From the IMG/VR virus record IMGVR_UViG_3300022937_000080, positions 1-32,596 of that record: a stretch of DNA of 32,596 nt; one strand, written 5' to 3'. Shown piece after piece: positions 19,101-27,108 of the stretch (positions are counted from its first letter, which is position 1; every line of letters starts with the position of its first letter). Origin of the DNA: a virus. Both the position numbers and the translations under genes were made by a program. The notes under the pieces are model-generated. The model was not told the DNA's origin. It did not search any database and saw only the letters and a list, made by a program, of their open reading frames with translations.

Positions 19101-22100
19101 ATCAGATGGAACAACAGTAACAATTACATTTAATAAAAGACACAACCTATCAGTTGATGATATAATTGGTGTTAACATTGATGGTATAAAAGGATTCCAT
19201 AAGGTTACTTCTATAATTTCAGGAACTGGAGACGGTAGTTCTTATAGCAGAGAGTTTGGTTTACAGTTTGAAGTTGATGAAGCACCCAATCTTGAATTTG
19301 AATCAAGTAGTTTAACATATCCTATGCTTTTCACAACAGCGAGATTTGATGATTATAATTCAATGGATGTGGAAAAAGTTGCACTTCTTGAAAAAGGATC
19401 AAAACTCTTTGTTGATAAAAATAATGATCAGCAATGGGAAGTTGTTGAAAAGAAAAAACAGTATGATCCAAAATTAATAGAATCGTTTGGAGTCTCTGTT
19501 CCTTCAAGAACTGGTTATAAAGTTTTATATGCTTCTGCACAAAAACAAAGCATTGTTTCAATACCAGGAAGCGAAAGAGTAGTTTGTTACTTTGAAACAA
19601 ATACCGGGTTGTCAACAAAACAAATACTAGAACCACTCAGTGGGTTTGTTGATTTTGTAAAAGGAACATTTGGTGAGGAACTTGCACTAAGTCCTGATAA
19701 CAAGTGGTTGGCAATTGGTTCACCTCGTGCAAGCGGAATCACAAGTAATTACAAAGGAACATTCCAGCCTAATGCAAATTATGCGGCTAATGATATTGTG
19801 TTGTATGCCGGAACTTTATGGAAAGCAAACAAATCAATAGTGGGAGATGGAAGCACGATAAATGTTTACTCTGAAGATTGGGTTGAAGTTAATAACATAG
19901 AAGCACTGGAAACTGGATCAAGTGATGGCTTTGAAGAGCAGGGAATGATCGATTTGTATGAATACTCTGCTCAACAGTGGAACTATCATGGAAGTTTTGT
20001 AAGTCCAAGACCAGACTCTGATAAATTGTTTGGTTCCAAGATTGCATTGGCACTAGATGGAACAAAATACAGCATGGTGGTTACATCACCAGGAACGAAT
20101 AATAACAAGGGCAGAGCATACATCTATGAATATGATTCCACAACACTTGAATGGAATCTAATAAACAATAACAATTTCAGAGGAGTCTACGAGCCAGGCG
20201 GTATGATTGATGCCGTTGACATACTTGTTGGTAGAACCTACACAATAAGTTATGTTGGAACAACCAACTTCATGGAAATGGGTGCAAACTCAAATACAAT
20301 AGGAATTGAATTTGTAGCAACTGAATCAGGATCGGGTGATGGTGTTGTTACACAGAATACATTCTATCCCAAAGGAAGTGTTGTATACCATGAAGGTTAT
20401 TTGTGGGAAGCATTGGCAGATAATGCGGGCGATGGAAGTTCAATAACACTGGAATCAAATGACTGGATTAGATTAGACGAAATCAATACATCATCAAGCC
20501 TACCACAGAGCGTTGCATTGGTTGACGACGGTTCCACCCTAGCAGGCGGAATTTTAAGTCCAACACAACTTGCTGAATTAATAAGTGAGGGTGATAAGTT
20601 CGGTGGCTCACTGGCAATGGATTATACGGGTAACACTTTAATTATAGGTGCATCGGAAGCAGACGGACAATACTTCTCGAACTACAGAGGTTTGTGGCAA
20701 GCAAACTTTGAGTATTCAGCAGGCGATACAGTAAAATTTGAGGATGGTTATTATCAGTTGGTCAATGAAGGCGATGATGCAGTTGCTGATGGTAGCACAC
20801 TTAGAAGTTATAACCAAAGACCGGAAAATGGTCTTCCTTGGATTAGCGTTGGAGATAGTTCTTCAGATGCTGTTGGAAAAGTTTTTGTTTATCAGAAGAA
20901 TGATAGCGGAATATACAAATTAATACAAACAATTACTACAGAATCTCTACAAGAGTTTAATGATATCGGCACAGCCGAAGCAATTAGTAGCGGTGATTTA
21001 TTTGGTTATGCTCTAGACATAGATTATGCAGGAAACACTTTGGTCGTAACCAGTCCAAAAGCAGATAAAAACTTCCAGAATCAAGGAAGTGCCTATGTGT
21101 TTAAGTTTGAATCGGATTCCACATTCACAGGATTTAGACTAAAACAAAAGATAGAAAGTTATGCTAGGTATCCAAACGAATACTTTGGTCAGAGCATTTG
21201 TATTTCAGATGATACCAGTAGAATAGTTGTAGGTGCTAGTAACAGTCCTTACTCTCTGCCAATTAGATTTGATGGATCTCAAACACAATTTGATCAAGGA
21301 AGCACTTCATTCAAGACACTGGATGGATATTCAGGTGCAGTTTATGTGTTTGAAAGAAAACAGGATAGATACTTCCTTGCTGAAAAATTAGAAGATGATC
21401 TATCACTGAACGAATCGTTCGGACACAGCATTTCTTGCACATCGGATCTTGTATTGGTGGGTTCACCTAATTACATAACTCCTGCTCCTCACAACGAAAC
21501 ACTTGCTTATGACGGAGACAAAACTGGTATGGCTAGACTGTTCAAGAAACAGACAGGCATAAACAGTTTAGAAAGAATAGGAATTCAACCACAGACAGTG
21601 GACATTGAAAATATCAAGAGAATTGCACTGTATGATAAGGGCAGTGATGTAAAAATTCAAGATATTGAAATGGTTGATCCTGCCAAGATGAAAATCTTAG
21701 CATCTGCGGAAAGAAATATTTCCTTTAAGACTCCGTATGATCCTGCCGTGTATACACTAGGAACGGAAGATGTTGTTGTTGACGATTCAATTGCTTGGTA
21801 TAAAAAGAATGTAGGAAAACTTTGGTGGAACCTTTCAACAGCCAAGTGGATTAATTATGAACAGGGAGATACATCCTACAGATCAGCAAACTGGGGTAGA
21901 CAGGCAGAAGGTTCAAGCATAGATGTTTACGAATGGGTTGAATCAAAATTATTACCTAGCGAATGGGCATCGGTTGCAGATACTAACGAAGGACTCAGAT
22001 TAGGAATTTCAGGACAACCTTTATATCCTGATGATACTGTATACTCGGAAAAACAACTTTTAAATGTTAACACTGGCGAAGTTACAGAAACATTATACTA

Positions 22101-25100
22101 CTATTGGGTAGTTGGAAAGACGACCGTTCCTAGCAATGTGTTAGGAAGAACAGTTTCAGCAGCAGAAGTTGCAACAACAATTAGTGATCCAAGTTCGGTT
22201 GGAAATACATTTGTTGCTCTTGCTGATAGCAACAAAATTATTTTTTACAATTATAGAAATATTGTTTCTTCGGATGAAACAATACTTAATATTGAATATT
22301 ATACAAACTCTGCCGCCAAGAATGCAATACACAATGAATATCAGTTGTTAACCGAAGGTGTTGCTGATAGTGTTCCTGCGGATAAACTTGAAAGAAAATG
22401 GATTGACAGTTTGGTAGGGTATGATAAGGAAGGTAATAGAGTTCCTGATCCTAACTTACCTGATAAACAAAAATATGGTATTTCGTTTAGACCTAAACAG
22501 AGCATGTTTGAAAATAGAAAACAGATACTCGGTCAATCAATCCAACACGTAAATGAAATATTAATCAAGGAACCGTTTGCAGATTTTATAAACTTTGAAT
22601 ATTTAAATCTGCTAGATGAACAGCCTGATGAAAGTCTATATCTTTATGACGTGAAGGTTACAAATTATATCGATCTAGAAACAGTAGGAACGGTTAGAGT
22701 TAAGAAAGCAGAACTTACACCAAACATCATTGATAATGAAATAAGTTCAATTAATATTGTTGATCCTGGTTTTGGTTATAGACCACAACAATTGTTCAAT
22801 CAAGAAGTTGCTGGAGTATATCAAGGACCAAGCGTTACAATCGATGGTGACGGTGTTGGTGCAGAAGCAGTTACACACATCGACGGCCAAGGAAGAATAG
22901 TTGCTGTTGTGGTTACAAACCCGGGTGAAAAATACACCTATGCAAATGTAACTGTAAGAAACTTCAGCGTGTTGGTAGAAACTGATTCCACAGCAAATAA
23001 CTATTGGTCAATATATGCCTGGGATGATGTAAGAAAAACATTCTTTAGAAGTGCTTCACAAGGATTTGATACTACCAAATATTGGTCATACGATGATTGG
23101 TGGAAAGAAGGTTATTCAAATACTTCAAGAATAATTACTGAAATATTAGAAGTATCACAAGAACCTACGCTTACAGTAGAAGTTGGTGACCTAATTAGAA
23201 TCAAGGAATACGGCGCAGGTGGCTGGGCAGTCTTTGAAAAAACTAGCGATACATCAACAGTTCTTCTTGACAATTATCAACTAGTTGGTAGACAGAATGG
23301 AACAATTCAATTATCCGAAACACTTTATAATATTAATGTTTCGGGTGTAGGATTTGATAATTTACAATCTTTCGATACAGGATTATATGATTTAGAACCC
23401 ACACAGGAATTAAGAAATATATTAAAAGCAGTTAAGGAAAATATTTTCATCGGTGATTATCAAGTCGAATGGAACAAATTATTCTTTAGTTCTGTAAGAT
23501 ATGTATTCCACGAACAGGCATATGTGGATTGGGCTTTCAAGACCAGTTTCCTAAATGCAACACACAATGTTGGTGAACTGGAGCAACCTGTAAACTATAG
23601 AAATGATAATCTTGATAGTTATAACAGTTACATAGATGAAGTAAAACCTTACAGAACAACGGTAAGAGAATACGTAAGCAGATATAACAAACAAGACACC
23701 AATGGTGCTGCAACAACTGACTTTGATTTACCGAGTGTATATTCGCAAGAACAAGGAAAGATAGTTACAGTAAATGAACAGAGCACAGAAATAACTTCTT
23801 ATCCTTACAAGTGGTGGCTGGATAACAAAGGATATTCCATTGTAGATATTGACATAGCAGACGGTGGTGCAGACTACACAAGTCCGCCTAGCGTTGTTAT
23901 TGAAGGTAATGGAACCGGAGCAAAAGCACAGGCTTATATTTCGAGCGGCAAGGTAGTAGGAATAACTGTTACTAACAAAGGACAAGGTTATACAATCACT
24001 CCTACAATTTCTTTGGTAGGTGGTAATGGTAGTTCAACCAGCAAGGCTAGAGCAGTTGCAATACTAGGTGATAGCAAAGCAAGAACAATTCAAGTTGGTG
24101 TTAAATTTGATAGAATAAACAAAGAAGGACTGTATCAAAACTTTGATGATAGCCAAACATTTACGGCATCTGGTTCTTCTTCCGTGTTTGATTTAAAATA
24201 TGCTCCGACTAGAGATAAAAACAAAATTTCAATTAAGAAAAACGGTCAATTGGTTTTAGGCAGTGAATACAGTATTTCCTTGTATAGATCAACTGTCGAC
24301 ACCTTTGCTTTATTAAAAGGCAAGATAGTGTTTGAACAGGCTCCTGCCTTGGGAGATGTCATTGAAATAACATATGAAAAGAATGACGAGTTATTTGATA
24401 GTGTTAACAGAATTAGCAAATACTACAGTCCTACCAGTGGAATGAAAGGAACTGATCTTGATCAGTTAATGACAGGTATAGATTATGGTGGTGTTCAGAT
24501 CCAAGGAACAACTTTTGACGTAACAGGAGGCTGGGATGCCCTACCATGGTTTACTGATAGTTGGGATAGCGTAGAAGCGAGTTCGGATTATTACCATGTG
24601 TGTGACGGAAGCACAAACTTTGTTACATTACCTTATACTCCGGCAGATGGACAGGAAATTAACATTTATCTAAAGAGAGCAGGCGAAGCAATTCTACCAA
24701 GCATTGATGACCTACAATATTCAGACCAGGTTGCAGATCCTCCTATCATAAGAATTGATGATCCATATTTCCTTGCAGGAAACGATTCATCAACGTCCGC
24801 AAATCCAAATGCAGAAATGCCTACATTCTATGGAGACGGTAGCACAAATTCTGTTGAAATAGGTCAGTATATTACAACCAATCCTGGAGATATATTAGTA
24901 TTCAGACCTGTCGAGAGCGATGGTGCTGTAACAATTACTGATCCTAATATTGTTGATACTAACCTAAGTGGTGGAACGCTGTCAGCAATGGACGGTGCGT
25001 ATGCTACTGCCACTGGTATAACAGCAGAAGAAATTAAAATTGAAGGCGGAAGATTTATTGGACCAGAAGAAGTTCCTGCACCAGAAGAAAATATTCCAGG

Positions 25101-27108
25101 ACAGATACTTGATGGATTAAGCATAAAGGTATTCCAATCAACCACTAGTGGTGCTGCACCAGTTCAATCTCGTGTATTCAAGACTGATGGAAGCACAACT
25201 ACTTTTGATATAGGTCAGAAAATTTATGAAACTAAATCCACAATAGTTTATGTTGACGGGTTGAAAAAAGAACTTGACACGGATTATACTGTTAGCGTAA
25301 AAGATAGCACGGTAACATTTTTAACTGAACCTGTTGTTGACAGTGTGGTTGAAATAATTTCAATCGGCATTGGCGGTATTGCAATACTTGATTATCAAGA
25401 ATTTATTGCCGACGGTGATACTAATCTTTTCTTAACAAATGCAAATTATAATGATACAACAAATGTGTTTACGACCATTGATGGAATAGAAACAGATTCT
25501 GTGTTTACCAATAGCACGGGAGTGGTTGATACAGTCGGAAGATCATTGGTGCAGTTTGGTGCAACACCTAGTGCTAATTCTGTAATCAAAATAATCGCAC
25601 TTGGCGCATCAACTGATGTTGATTCTAGTTTGCTTTCATTGGTAAGAGTAAACAATCAAACAATAATACATGATGGTAGCACTCGCAGTTATGATCTTGA
25701 TAACTTTGTTTCGTTAGAAAGAGAAAGTGCAATATCCAGCATGGTAGTTGACGTTAATGGAACTAAACTGATCGGTGTTGACACGGTGTATGCAGTGTAT
25801 GACGGAACAACAAAAGATTTTACTCTTGGTGTTGATCCGGAAGAAGCACCAGGCGCAATCCTATCTGCAAATATTAGCGTTTTCATTAACGGTGAAAGAA
25901 AAACATTTATTTCTGATTATGTTTATAACGGAACAACAAAAGTATTGACCATTGAAGCGGATCTAACAGTAGGTGATACTATTAAGATTGAAAATAATCT
26001 AAGAAGCGAATATTCAATTGTCGGAGGTAACCTAGTAATAGATTCCGCAGTTACACTTAATCCAGGCGATGAGATAAACGTTGTATGGTTAAGTGAATAT
26101 CCTTCAATGCAGATGGTAACTGACAGAGAAACAGGTGGCAAGGTAGTTTATGAATTACCATTCATTCCGCTTTCGGTCAGTTATGTTTGGGTATACAAAA
26201 ATGGCATCAAGCAAATTCAGGATGTGGATTATTACATCTCATTACCAAGGGGTGTTATCTATCTCAACGAGGATACTACAGAATCTGATACAATTACCAT
26301 AGTAACATTTGGATCGTCTATATTTAGATTACCTAGCGCCTTTGAAATTAACAAGGACATGCTAAACGTTTATAGATACAATAGATATTCTAGATCAGCA
26401 GAAGTTACATTGGCTAATGCATTAAATTACTATGACACAGAAATTACGGTTACTGATGCAAGCGATTTATTCCAACCAATTTCTAGTAGAAACATACCAG
26501 GCGCTATTATAATTAACAGCGAAAGAATAGAATACATGCAGAAGAATGGCAATGTTCTTAGCCAACTAAGAAGAGGAGTTCATGGAACTGCAATCAAGGA
26601 AGTTCACTCTGCGGGATCTAGTGTGATTAATATTGGTCCTGAGGAAAATTTACCTTATGCTGAGGAGCAACAAAGAACAGATTTTGTTAGCGATGGCAGT
26701 AGTTTGCTTATAGGACCATTGGAATTTACTCCTACGCAGAACACTTCATCTACATGGTCAGCAACAACCATTCCAGCAGAATATGGTAGATGCGATACTA
26801 TTGAAGTATTTGTTGCAGGACGCAGATTAAGAAAAACACCATTAACTGTGTTTGATGAAACTTTAGGGCCTACCAGTCCTAGCGGAGATAAGGAAATTGA
26901 AGCAGAATTTTCAGTGGATGGAGTGAATCCATACGTAAGATTAACAACACCAGTGTCTGCAGGCACACGTATAACGGTTATTAAGCGTGTTGGCCAAACA
27001 TGGTATGATAAAGGAGAAACAACGGTAACTACAGGTGCTACTTTGCTTGAAAATGCTACGCCAATTAGCAAGTTCATTGCTGCAAAGACAACTGGTTTAC
27101 CTGAATAA
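13138..27108 (+). CDS. Giant multidomain baseplate/virion protein in the gp7 position, 4656 aa
   Basis: Single uninterrupted frame of 13,971 nt, product about 0.5 MDa. It follows gp6 exactly where T4 has gp7 (1032 aa), suggesting a wedge role, but I see no clear gp7 motif. Order by residue: N-terminal 1-150 (FLPKTFQTDTNSKFLSGVVD, YREYYWVPAGPP); CBM-like repeat at 219; beta-hairpin modules around 740-990; Trp/Tyr-rich block 1142-1239; further CBM-like repeats at 1454 and 1712; a helical segment at 1766-1840 (GYQTREYLQNLAEDDT); interrupted FG-GAP-like propeller 2178-2808; paired Gly-rich repeats at 3205 and 3569; repeated beta-modules 3675-4400; end module with QLRRGVHGTA near 4485. No signal peptide, membrane segment or enzyme motif. 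There is no Shine-Dalgarno; the start overlaps the gp6 stop (TAATG), so translation is probably coupled. Gene assignment is certain, function inferred. Confidence 0.85.
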   Translation: MADKVYPNSQLPIRKSENFLPKTFQTDTNSKFLSGVVDPLIQPGSLDKLSGYVGKRYGKTYKGSDVYLDTDETLRSRYQLEPGVTVEQDQKIEKFYDYLDFRNILNYFGNASERDDKITYQEHYSWNPPIDWDKFVNYREYYWVPAGPPSIPVYGQTKDVVSTYKVNQGPLSTWVLTPDGVSSNPTITLYRGQKYIFEVNSPKEGFTLRTNYDTGSLIYDPLKTYAVGDLAVYDNKLWRAKNEVIAGDGSTIDLETQDWELVDDNATSQSLNYNDGVTNNGVEVGTLTFEVPLNAPDAIFYQSSLDPNRLGRFVIADIDSNTYIDVEKEIIGKQQYKSANGIELSNGMVLEFRGEVEPSKYATDTWLVEGVGKEIHLIRFADLVPPIVTSDVPEILFDNEGFDTQPFDDASQYPAIKDYVTINRSSKDSNPWSRYNRWFHRSVLENAYQLRDEDFDSIETARAKRPIIEFHPNIKLFDHGATAKTTVDYVDDYTTDIFSTIEGSTGYSIDGEFLFQGARVLVTADTDGLTNNKIYVVNFINQNGRRQINLREADDAESIIGECVLVRRGTANAGKMYDYDGNSWKRSQEKTTVNQEPLFDVFDDNGISFADADTYPVSTFVGSKIISYKKGNSVVDSELGFSLSYLNIDNVGDILFNWNLDVDSFVYTVNRQELTKNINTGYIKINGDLDNGWKQTERDFLQPIIDSAKIQTESNSVTLTSVDWSKLPDEHSIVVYVNSEKTESYTRDAGTFTFDNTLAVDDIVTVKIVADVNPNTGYYEIPVGLEKNPLNENLNEFTLGEALDHVKSGLEFDTRFTGNLPGRSNLRDLSNFQEHSKRFLKHSGISASALSILVDKEYNIIKALQFAKKQYTIFKDNFLKKAIEIEFEGNTANFVDKIIEDLTKTKSINSPFADSDMIGSGAFTEITYNVEDPGIKTFTLNEKFDLETLSRKAVYIYLNDTQLLAGRDYEFDSTFGYVTINASLVEGDVLSIREYVSTSFSHIPPTPTSLGLYKKYTPMKFMDDTYRETQEVIQGHDGSIIIAYGDFRDDLLLELEYRIYNNIKNEYDHEVFDIDNSLGGYYGNALFTKEEFDSVTNQEFLRWVANTNLSYTLNEYFVDGEPFTYTYSQMADPTKSENLPGWWRGVYKYFYDTDRPHRCPWEMLGFSEKPTWWEEEYGPAPYTSGNLILWEDIRDGYVRGGPNPGPVKRYARSSILNHIPVDCDGNLLSPLDSGIATNFTLINNKGSFKLGDVSPAEYAYRSSSEFPFVTTIALCLLRPFEFIIANFDKAKTKRNAVNQIVDNVTNNFLRTTDLKLPVAGETLTSGLGFYLSALSKSSGKTVSDAQAMLDNINVKLSNRLSGFVDKEQQKYLLDSKNPSSSSSSIFIPSENFDIIFNVSAPILSIAYSGVIFEKSEGGWVVNGYDDVNPYFNYFNAIPNQKDPVISVGGVSETFVVWSANQRYNNGSIIEYRNDYYRATSTHTSDTTFDKSYWQKLPQLPVKNAVEAQRRRNFNKTSIRQISYGTKLTSVQDVVDFLLGYQAYLEALGFKFENYNRENQVVQDWVTASKEFMFWTRQNWAVGSLITLSPGAEKLTVTTPVGVVDNLLNSFYEYNILKDNGEPLDPKNIDVTRDFQTFTINTVNTTQGIYYLKMNYVLKEHVTVFDDRTVFNDVIFDKKTGYRQERIKSIGFRTVDWDGDYTSPGFLFDNVNIASWQPYKDYRLGDIVSYKSYNYTSIKNHTSGQEFNNDSWTLLDSTPEKQLIPNYDYRINQMEDYFDVMSQGLGQSQRELARHTIGYQTREYLQNLAEDDTTQFRLYQGFVREKGTSNSIVKLFGKVGRSRNQSVELKEEWAFKLGEFGGSDQSKNIELNLKTDEFELNPQPILVVSDKQGDYLDRYYRLDQADFNFAPIPYTTAINKVSYDSLPVKTAGYVKIGQTEHTVKTRDDILNINIDDFSNNDHVWITFDNQSWTVLRGNYYYDLPIVHAESDGTTVTITFNKRHNLSVDDIIGVNIDGIKGFHKVTSIISGTGDGSSYSREFGLQFEVDEAPNLEFESSSLTYPMLFTTARFDDYNSMDVEKVALLEKGSKLFVDKNNDQQWEVVEKKKQYDPKLIESFGVSVPSRTGYKVLYASAQKQSIVSIPGSERVVCYFETNTGLSTKQILEPLSGFVDFVKGTFGEELALSPDNKWLAIGSPRASGITSNYKGTFQPNANYAANDIVLYAGTLWKANKSIVGDGSTINVYSEDWVEVNNIEALETGSSDGFEEQGMIDLYEYSAQQWNYHGSFVSPRPDSDKLFGSKIALALDGTKYSMVVTSPGTNNNKGRAYIYEYDSTTLEWNLINNNNFRGVYEPGGMIDAVDILVGRTYTISYVGTTNFMEMGANSNTIGIEFVATESGSGDGVVTQNTFYPKGSVVYHEGYLWEALADNAGDGSSITLESNDWIRLDEINTSSSLPQSVALVDDGSTLAGGILSPTQLAELISEGDKFGGSLAMDYTGNTLIIGASEADGQYFSNYRGLWQANFEYSAGDTVKFEDGYYQLVNEGDDAVADGSTLRSYNQRPENGLPWISVGDSSSDAVGKVFVYQKNDSGIYKLIQTITTESLQEFNDIGTAEAISSGDLFGYALDIDYAGNTLVVTSPKADKNFQNQGSAYVFKFESDSTFTGFRLKQKIESYARYPNEYFGQSICISDDTSRIVVGASNSPYSLPIRFDGSQTQFDQGSTSFKTLDGYSGAVYVFERKQDRYFLAEKLEDDLSLNESFGHSISCTSDLVLVGSPNYITPAPHNETLAYDGDKTGMARLFKKQTGINSLERIGIQPQTVDIENIKRIALYDKGSDVKIQDIEMVDPAKMKILASAERNISFKTPYDPAVYTLGTEDVVVDDSIAWYKKNVGKLWWNLSTAKWINYEQGDTSYRSANWGRQAEGSSIDVYEWVESKLLPSEWASVADTNEGLRLGISGQPLYPDDTVYSEKQLLNVNTGEVTETLYYYWVVGKTTVPSNVLGRTVSAAEVATTISDPSSVGNTFVALADSNKIIFYNYRNIVSSDETILNIEYYTNSAAKNAIHNEYQLLTEGVADSVPADKLERKWIDSLVGYDKEGNRVPDPNLPDKQKYGISFRPKQSMFENRKQILGQSIQHVNEILIKEPFADFINFEYLNLLDEQPDESLYLYDVKVTNYIDLETVGTVRVKKAELTPNIIDNEISSINIVDPGFGYRPQQLFNQEVAGVYQGPSVTIDGDGVGAEAVTHIDGQGRIVAVVVTNPGEKYTYANVTVRNFSVLVETDSTANNYWSIYAWDDVRKTFFRSASQGFDTTKYWSYDDWWKEGYSNTSRIITEILEVSQEPTLTVEVGDLIRIKEYGAGGWAVFEKTSDTSTVLLDNYQLVGRQNGTIQLSETLYNINVSGVGFDNLQSFDTGLYDLEPTQELRNILKAVKENIFIGDYQVEWNKLFFSSVRYVFHEQAYVDWAFKTSFLNATHNVGELEQPVNYRNDNLDSYNSYIDEVKPYRTTVREYVSRYNKQDTNGAATTDFDLPSVYSQEQGKIVTVNEQSTEITSYPYKWWLDNKGYSIVDIDIADGGADYTSPPSVVIEGNGTGAKAQAYISSGKVVGITVTNKGQGYTITPTISLVGGNGSSTSKARAVAILGDSKARTIQVGVKFDRINKEGLYQNFDDSQTFTASGSSSVFDLKYAPTRDKNKISIKKNGQLVLGSEYSISLYRSTVDTFALLKGKIVFEQAPALGDVIEITYEKNDELFDSVNRISKYYSPTSGMKGTDLDQLMTGIDYGGVQIQGTTFDVTGGWDALPWFTDSWDSVEASSDYYHVCDGSTNFVTLPYTPADGQEINIYLKRAGEAILPSIDDLQYSDQVADPPIIRIDDPYFLAGNDSSTSANPNAEMPTFYGDGSTNSVEIGQYITTNPGDILVFRPVESDGAVTITDPNIVDTNLSGGTLSAMDGAYATATGITAEEIKIEGGRFIGPEEVPAPEENIPGQILDGLSIKVFQSTTSGAAPVQSRVFKTDGSTTTFDIGQKIYETKSTIVYVDGLKKELDTDYTVSVKDSTVTFLTEPVVDSVVEIISIGIGGIAILDYQEFIADGDTNLFLTNANYNDTTNVFTTIDGIETDSVFTNSTGVVDTVGRSLVQFGATPSANSVIKIIALGASTDVDSSLLSLVRVNNQTIIHDGSTRSYDLDNFVSLERESAISSMVVDVNGTKLIGVDTVYAVYDGTTKDFTLGVDPEEAPGAILSANISVFINGERKTFISDYVYNGTTKVLTIEADLTVGDTIKIENNLRSEYSIVGGNLVIDSAVTLNPGDEINVVWLSEYPSMQMVTDRETGGKVVYELPFIPLSVSYVWVYKNGIKQIQDVDYYISLPRGVIYLNEDTTESDTITIVTFGSSIFRLPSAFEINKDMLNVYRYNRYSRSAEVTLANALNYYDTEITVTDASDLFQPISSRNIPGAIIINSERIEYMQKNGNVLSQLRRGVHGTAIKEVHSAGSSVINIGPEENLPYAEEQQRTDFVSDGSSLLIGPLEFTPTQNTSSTWSATTIPAEYGRCDTIEVFVAGRRLRKTPLTVFDETLGPTSPSGDKEIEAEFSVDGVNPYVRLTTPVSAGTRITVIKRVGQTWYDKGETTVTTGATLLENATPISKFIAAKTTGLPE
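13792..20854 (+). repeat. Six scattered carbohydrate-binding-module-like repeats in the giant protein
   Basis: Copies of about 40-55 residues share the pattern aromatic-x(4)-Y-x(2)-GDxVxYxxxLWxA, a GDGST turn, then xxDWxxL/V. They begin near residues 219 (KTYAVGDLAVYDNKLWRAK), 1454 (QRYNNGSIIEYRNDYYRA), 1712 (KDYRLGDIVSYKSYNYTS), 2205 (ANYAANDIVLYAGTLWKA), 2407 (YPKGSVVYHEGYLWEA) and 2516 (FEYSAGDTVKFEDGYYQL). The layout resembles CBM5/12 chitin-binding-like modules, which commonly occur in phage tail proteins. Binding is not shown. The copies differ at DNA level, so the duplications are old. Confidence 0.65.
16561..16854 (+). other. Trp/Tyr-rich block of the giant protein
   Basis: Residues about 1142-1239 are dense in aromatics, Pro, Gly and Cys: WWRGVYKYFYDTDRPHRCPW, EMLGFSEKPTWWEEEYGPAP and LILWEDIRDG. 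The composition is very unlike the flanking beta-repeat regions and suggests a compact, specifically folded module. I do not recognise the family. Confidence 0.45.
19669..21560 (+). other. FG-GAP-like beta-propeller segment of the giant protein, with inserts
   Basis: Six repeats with the pattern FG-x-S/A-(I/L)-x-(5-8)-L-x-V/I-x-A/S-S/P appear at residues 2178 (FGEELALSPDNKWLAIGSPR), 2297 (FGSKIALALDG), 2487 (KFGGSLAMDYTGNTLIIGAS), 2622 (FGYALDIDYAGNTLVVTSPK), 2683 (FGQSICISDDTSRIVVGAS) and 2761 (FGHSISCTSDLVLVGSP). Most are followed by a G(S/R)AY(V/I)(F/Y)-type strand, as in integrin-alpha FG-GAP propellers. Three CBM-like repeats (2205, 2407, 2516) and a VGRTYTI..VGTTNF module (2355-2404) interrupt the blades. 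Confidence 0.65.
22750..24069 (+). repeat. Two Gly-rich tandem-type repeats in the giant protein
   Basis: Residues about 3205-3280 and 3569-3644 share one plan: IxDxGxxY near the start, a PSVxIxGxGxGAxA segment (PSVTIDGDGVGAEA; PSVVIEGNGTGAKA), then IVAVVVTNPGEKYT or VVGITVTNKGQGYT. They are separated by about 290 residues that contain a segment with PVNYRNDNLDSYNSYIDEVK. The function of this repeat type is unknown to me. Confidence 0.6.
24157..26330 (+). repeat. Array of beta-hairpin repeat modules near the C-terminus of the giant protein
   Basis: Repeated units of about 70-100 residues share DG(S/T)T-x-x-(F/Y)-x-(L/I) at the start, then V-Y/F-V/I-(D/N)G, a D/S-Y-x-(V/Y) strand, and a final GD-x-I/V-x-I. 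Examples: FKTDGSTTTFDIG then TIVYVDGLKKELDTDYTVSV; IIHDGSTRSYDLDNF then VVDVNGTKLIGVD; YDGTTKDFTLGVD then ISVFINGERKTFISDYVY; and VWVYKNGIKQIQDVDYYISL. Similar single units occur earlier, near residues 740-990. The pattern fits Ig-like or jelly-roll structural repeats of tail proteins. Confidence 0.55.

Noticed and set aside
26655-27077. Minus-strand open frame of 140 codons opposite the end of the giant gene
   Set aside because: Ser/Val/Pro-rich shadow with no ribosome-binding context or recognisable domain.
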